Source of the DNA: Bacteroidota bacterium
GTDB lineage: Bacteria; Bacteroidota; Bacteroidia; Chitinophagales; Chitinophagaceae
Reading direction: 5' to 3'
DNA length: 56,435 bases
Assembly: GCA_947460595.1 (NCBI GenBank)
Contig: CANHGS010000022.1
Coordinates: 1 to 56,435 of the forward strand
Numbering within the stretch: the stretch's first letter is position 1; every line of letters starts with the position of its first letter. The notes beneath the pieces are model-generated. The model did not search any database. It saw nothing but the letters and a program-made list of their open reading frames with translations, and had not been told where the DNA came from. This document shows, piece after piece, positions 52,999-56,435 of this stretch. The translations under genes and the position numbers were made by a program.

Positions 52999-54257
52999 TT
53001 GCCCTTGTTGACTGCAACAATTTTTACGCCTCCTGCGAGCGGGTCTTCAACCCTTCAATAGAAGCAAAGCCCATTGTCATTTTGTCTAACAACGATGGTT
53101 GCGTGATTGCGCGCTCCGATGAAGCAAAAGAACTGGGTATAAAAATGGGTGCCATTGCTTTTATGAACCGCGAATTTTTTGAAGCCAATGGCGTGATGGT
53201 TTTTTCTTCTAACTATACGCTCTATGGTTCTTTGAGCAATCGCGTCATGCGCAAGCTGGGAACTTTTTGCAATAACATTGAATACTATTCCATTGACGAA
53301 GCGTTTTTAGATTTTAGCATGCACAAGTATCATGATTTATTGCAGGTGGGTTTTGACATGAAGGCTCAAGTGTTTAGCGAAATTGGAATTCCTGTTTCGG
53401 TAGGTATGGGTCCCACCAAGACGCTGGCCAAAATGGCAAATAGATTTATTAAAAAAACCAATAAGCAAATTGGCGTGCACGTGTTGGATAGTGCTGATAA
53501 AATTGCAGAAGTCTTGACTTTTACTGCCGTGGGCGATGTGTGGGGTATTGGGCCGCAGTATGCTAAATTGCTCCAACAGCATGGTTTTCTTACTGCGGCC
53601 GATCTGGTGAAGGCACCCGAGGAATGGGTACGCAAAAAGATGTCAGTTGTGGGTCAAAGAACCCTCAATGAACTCAAGGGAATTAGAAGTATTGCACTAG
53701 AAGAAGAAGCTCCTTCTAAAAAAAATATCTGCGTTGCCAGAGGATTTGGACAACTAATCAACAACAAGCCCGACCTACAAGAAGCGTTGGCCAATTATGT
53801 AAGTATTGTGGCAGAAAAATTGCGCAAGGGTGGGCTCTGTACCAAACATTTGCATTTGTTTGTACAGACCAATGAACACCGCGCACAGGATGAACAATAC
53901 TATCGTTCTATAGATGTGGCATTGCCAGTGGCCTCCAGCGATACTACTGAATTATTACACTATGCTAATATTGGGTTAGACAGAATTTTCAGACCCGGCA
54001 TCAATTACCACAAAGTGGGTTGTATGGCCCTTGATTTGATTCCGGAGAATCAAATACAATTTAGTATGTTCGATGCCCAAAATAGATTGCGCAAGAACAC
54101 CATGATGAAAGCGTTAGACAATTTGAATTTTGACCTTGGAAAAAACGCAGTGAAATTTGCCACCCAGGGTTCTGGCAAAAATTGGCACTTGCGCCAAGAA
54201 AAATGTTCACCCTGTTATACCACGCGATTGCAGGATATTCTAACCATTCAGATTTAA
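52995..54257 (+). CDS. umuC: UmuC-like Y-family DNA polymerase (Pol V subunit)
   Basis: 420 aa. The catalytic palm begins [20 protein letters not shown] with Asp6, and the second acidic pair is in [10 protein letters not shown]. Helix-hairpin-helix and little-finger regions follow ([20 protein letters not shown], then [11 protein letters not shown]). The C-terminal UmuC tail is present ([20 protein letters not shown], near residue 355). It copies past DNA lesions with low fidelity when joined by cleaved UmuD. It is coupled to umuD and followed by two further SOS-type genes. Confidence 0.95.
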   Translation: MIALVDCNNFYASCERVFNPSIEAKPIVILSNNDGCVIARSDEAKELGIKMGAIAFMNREFFEANGVMVFSSNYTLYGSLSNRVMRKLGTFCNNIEYYSIDEAFLDFSMHKYHDLLQVGFDMKAQVFSEIGIPVSVGMGPTKTLAKMANRFIKKTNKQIGVHVLDSADKIAEVLTFTAVGDVWGIGPQYAKLLQQHGFLTAADLVKAPEEWVRKKMSVVGQRTLNELKGIRSIALEEEAPSKKNICVARGFGQLINNKPDLQEALANYVSIVAEKLRKGGLCTKHLHLFVQTNEHRAQDEQYYRSIDVALPVASSDTTELLHYANIGLDRIFRPGINYHKVGCMALDLIPENQIQFSMFDAQNRLRKNTMMKALDNLNFDLGKNAVKFATQGSGKNWHLRQEKCSPCYTTRLQDILTIQI

Positions 54258-54338
54258 CTAATAGGAAAAATAAAAAGTAATTAATCAATAGAACTCCCCA
54301 TAACCCTTTACAAACCCAACTCATTTACCCAGATTCAT

Positions 54339-54875
54339 ATGACCCCACACAATCCTCTCACACTTTTCACATCGCAGTTATTGGCGGTTCATCTCCAAAG
54401 TGGGAACAGGTATTTTGTGCGGCAATCTTATGAACGAGGACTAACAAACACGCAGCACTTTACATCAACAAATCCTTCCCATCAATCAACCACCACCCCC
54501 AAAGCCGCCTTCTTAATTTCTGAATATGCAGACCTTTCTCGCGCAAAAATTCACATAGCTGCACTGGAACATGAGGCACAAGCTTATTTGTACGATGCCG
54601 AAGACCCAGAGCACTTGCGCAGATTAAAAATTGCCGCAGGCCAACCAGAAGGATACGACATTTATGCGCCCTTGTTGGCCATGCGTCAATGGAAGCCACC
54701 GGATTTGTTGAAAGCAAAAATCAAATCCTATATAGAAAGCCGTCTCAAATGGAAGCCCCGCGGCTCCGACGATATTGGCGCCGAACTCTTTTTGCATTTT
54801 GGAGAGCTTTTCATTACTTTAAAGTTTGGGCATGACCACGCAAAAGTGAAATTGCTAGAGATAGAAAAACACTAA
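54339..54875 (+). CDS. Unknown 178-aa protein in the UmuDC-SRAP operon
   Basis: The gene begins 81 bases after umuC and ends two bases before the SRAP gene, so it is probably part of the operon. No family is recognised. The N-terminus has a Thr/Ser/Pro-rich linker (NTQHFTSTNPSHQSTTTPKA) and the C-terminal half is helical with basic stretches (LLKAKIKSYIESRLKWKPRG), then a strand-rich end (ELFLHFGELFITLKFGHDHA). There is no signal peptide. It may assist translesion synthesis or the SRAP protein, judged only from position. Confidence 0.65.
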   Translation: MTPHNPLTLFTSQLLAVHLQSGNRYFVRQSYERGLTNTQHFTSTNPSHQSTTTPKAAFLISEYADLSRAKIHIAALEHEAQAYLYDAEDPEHLRRLKIAAGQPEGYDIYAPLLAMRQWKPPDLLKAKIKSYIESRLKWKPRGSDDIGAELFLHFGELFITLKFGHDHAKVKLLEIEKH

Positions 54876-54877
54876 CC

Positions 54878-55867
54878 ATGTGCTACGACCTTTCTTTTAA
54901 AACCAGCTTACAAAGTATTCACGATATTTTTCCTGGCCTCATTCAGGATGATCAATTTCAGATTCATCCAGACAAGAGTGCACATATTGTGGCGCATTCT
55001 TTTGGTGAGCATCCCATTGTGATGCGCAATAGAGAAGACGGATTACCGCATTTGAAATTAATGGAATGGGGATGCATTCCTTTTTACACCAAGGACGAAT
55101 CTGCGTTTATGAAACAGCGTATCATGATGCTCAATGCCCGTAGCGAAAGAATTTTGGGAGATACCTCCAGCTATTGGTTCAAGATCCGCAACCGCCGCTG
55201 TCTCATTCCCGTCACAGGAATTTTTGAACACCGCAAGGTCACCGGCATCACCAAAAAGGTTCCTTATTTTATTCATCAAAAAACAAACAATACAGACCAA
55301 TCAAACCCCCACTCACAAACCCTTCCCACCCCAGACTCCACCCTACTAACTCATACCACCCCAGACCCCACCCTACTAACTCATACCACCCCAGACTCCA
55401 CCCTACTAACTCATACCACCCCAGACTCCACCCTACTAACTCATACCAACCCACAAACTCTTTCCGCCCCACCTTCAGATTCAAGTTCTCAAAACCACCC
55501 CTCTCCGTTTTTTTTACCAGGACTCTATTCCGTGGCAGAGCTCCCCAATCTACAGACAGGCGAGTTAGAAAAGCGCTGGACCTTCACTTTGATTACCCGA
55601 GCCGCCAATTCCCTGATGCAGCAGATTCACAATGATGGAGAGAACAAATGGCGCATGCCCCTTTTTCTTCCCGATGCTTTGCGCAATCAATGGTTGGAAC
55701 CCGAACTTTCAACCGAAGCACTACAGTCCATTTTGAATTATGAATTACCTGCCACCGAACTAGACTGCTGGCCCGTCTACACCATCCGCTCTTCCAAACC
55801 CCGCCCAGATGGCCTTTCCAAAACAGATCCCTTTGTTTGGGAAGCCTTGCCCGCGCTTGAAATCTAA
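54878..55867 (+). CDS. SRAP-domain protein (HMCES/YedK-like) with repeat insertion
   Basis: 329 aa, longer than the usual 220-240. Cys2 directly follows Met and is the catalytic residue that crosslinks to abasic sites in single-stranded DNA. Further family motifs are LNARSE (about 86-91), RRCLIPVTGIFEH with the conserved Glu, FTLITRAANSLMQQIHNDGE and WRMPLFLP. Between about residues 138 and 210 an insertion rich in Thr, Pro and Ser contains four copies of a ten-residue repeat (TPDSTLLTHT type), in a loop after PYFIHQK. The core motifs on both sides are intact, so activity is probably retained. It shields abasic sites and fits the SOS operon. Confidence 0.93.
   Translation: MCYDLSFKTSLQSIHDIFPGLIQDDQFQIHPDKSAHIVAHSFGEHPIVMRNREDGLPHLKLMEWGCIPFYTKDESAFMKQRIMMLNARSERILGDTSSYWFKIRNRRCLIPVTGIFEHRKVTGITKKVPYFIHQKTNNTDQSNPHSQTLPTPDSTLLTHTTPDPTLLTHTTPDSTLLTHTTPDSTLLTHTNPQTLSAPPSDSSSQNHPSPFFLPGLYSVAELPNLQTGELEKRWTFTLITRAANSLMQQIHNDGENKWRMPLFLPDALRNQWLEPELSTEALQSILNYELPATELDCWPVYTIRSSKPRPDGLSKTDPFVWEALPALEI
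55331..55450 (+). repeat. In-frame 30-bp minisatellite, four units
   Basis: Units begin at 55331, 55361, 55391 and 55421, each starting CCAGAC and containing CCACCCTACTAACTCATACC. They are nearly identical; the second has one C for T change and the last ends differently. The length of 30 keeps the SRAP reading frame. Confidence 0.95.
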
Positions 55868-55917
55868 ATACAATTGCCTACGGCGATGCTCAACATGCAA
55901 CAACACCCACCGATTCA

Positions 55918-56048
55918 ACCTTCTTCATCATTCACAGAATAAACATCTCATCACCCAACTCAAGTACACAGAATAATCACTACAATACCTTCTTCATCAT
56001 TCACAGAATAAACATCTCATCACCCAACTCAAGTACACAGAATAATCA
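55918..56048 (+). repeat. 62-bp direct repeat, two copies
   Basis: Bases 55918-55979 and 55987-56048 are identical or nearly so (each contains TTCTTCATCATTCACAGAAT and ACCCAACTCAAGTACACAGA), with seven bases between. No ORF runs through them. It looks like a recent tandem duplication in non-coding DNA. Confidence 0.9.
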
Positions 56049-56129
56049 TTACCACCCATATTAATCCCCCATTCAATAATTGATTTACTCCAGGGTGTAG
56101 CTGTTTTTTGGATTTTTAAAATACCCCCA

Positions 56130-56155
56130 TTTTTATACTGTATCGAGTATAAAAA
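56130..56155. promoter_or_regulatory. Perfect 10-bp inverted repeat
   Basis: TTTTTATACT (56130-56139) and AGTATAAAAA (56146-56155) are exact complements around GTATCG. With A/T ends on both sides it could be a bidirectional terminator or an operator of a gene beyond the window. Confidence 0.5.
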
Positions 56156-56255
56156 GCGGCCCTTTTTGACATCGAGATTTTAATAATATGTCTGTAGTAC
56201 TCTTAAACCTTGTAAAGGAATTTAAAATTAAATATAAGATTGCAGGAAAACTGGT

Positions 56256-56435
56256 GCAGGAAAAAGTAGGAAGAAAAAGTAGGAAGAAAAAGTAGGAAAA
56301 AAATGTAGGAAAAAAATGTAGGAAAAAAATGTAGGAAAAAAATGTAGGAAAAAAATGTAGGAAAAAAATGTAGGAAGAAAATGTAGGAAGAAAATGTAGG
56401 AAGAAATGTAGGAAGAAAATGTAGGAAGAAATGTA
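56256..56435 (+). repeat. Short tandem repeat of 12-13 bases, runs to the window end
   Basis: About fourteen units of the type GTAGGAAAAAAAT, with variants GTAGGAAGAAAAA, GTAGGAAGAAAAT and the 12-base GTAGGAAGAAAT, continue to the last base. The strand is almost pure purine. A 35-codon frame from ATG 56188 (MSVVLLNLVKEFKIKYKIAG) enters the repeat and stops at 56293-56295; it is not called as a gene. Confidence 0.9.

Larger units (their letters stand above)
55868..56187. other. Intergenic region downstream of the SOS operon
   Basis: About 320 bases with no credible gene. It holds a 62-base direct repeat and a perfect hairpin, listed separately. Confidence 0.6.

Noticed and set aside
56188..56295. 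Small gene at the window end
   Set aside because: Its last third is the tandem repeat itself and it stops by chance inside the repeat; there is no further support.
56256..56435. CRISPR array or plasmid-type iteron origin
   Set aside because: Units are 12-13 bases without spacers, and there is no replication gene in the window.

Overview
The window is chromosomal DNA from a member of the Bacteroidota, most likely a Chitinophagaceae-type soil or freshwater polysaccharide degrader. The evidence is two SusC/SusD outer-membrane uptake loci, a FecR-type anti-sigma factor beside an ECF sigma factor, SPII lipoproteins, TlpA-like thioredoxins, and promoter boxes of the Bacteroidota type (TAnnTTTG). 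No rRNA, convincing tRNA, CRISPR array or transposase was found.

Layout. (1) 1-6.9 kb is AT-rich accessory DNA. It holds small unknown ORFs and gene remnants, a small serine recombinase, and a minus-strand three-gene cassette that ends in a RES-domain (NAD-targeting fold) protein. It also holds a helix-turn-helix gene with a broken nucleotidyltransferase, and this pair is bracketed by two direct repeats of about 48 bp. (2) 6.9-18.9 kb is a complete ECF sigma / FecR / SusC (with STN domain) / SusD / DUF4843-type / PKD-like / TlpA / thioredoxin locus, closed by strong terminators. (3) 19-25.3 kb holds a frameshifted NTF2-like gene, a large GH2 enzyme with an altered catalytic motif, a small helix-turn-helix gene, and a GH9 cellulase-type enzyme. 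(4) 25.3-34.7 kb is a patchwork of stress or defence-type cassettes: AbiEi/AbiEii, three Fic proteins, a DUF4143-type AAA ATPase, a photolyase and a small membrane protein. Most cassette genes have their own, different, iterated or palindromic operator directly upstream. Orphan operator arrays and a WYL-regulator remnant suggest that cassettes have come and gone. (5) 34.7-37 kb is a MazG-like pyrophosphohydrolase overlapping a nuclease-helicase (DUF2075 type). (6) 37-41.1 kb holds a penicillin acylase-family enzyme and a Tat-exported Gfo/Idh/MocA oxidoreductase. (7) 41.1-50.3 kb holds a LytTR/LytS two-component pair divergent from a second uptake locus (SusC, SusD, TlpA, GH16 endo-glucanase lipoprotein), which fits beta-1,3-glucan use. 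(8) 50.3-52.5 kb is a LysR regulator divergent from a small membrane protein and an SbtA-type bicarbonate permease. (9) 52.5-55.9 kb is an SOS mutagenesis operon: UmuD, UmuC, an unknown 178-aa protein and a SRAP (HMCES/YedK) protein carrying an in-frame minisatellite. The window ends in direct and short tandem repeats.

Best candidates for undescribed biology are the RES three-gene cassette (2538-5280), the operator-per-cassette hotspot with its 32-bp iterons and orphan arrays (25.3-33.0 kb), the MazG-DUF2075 pair, and the unknown gene inside the UmuDC-SRAP operon. All functional statements come from reading motifs in the sequence; no database search was run.
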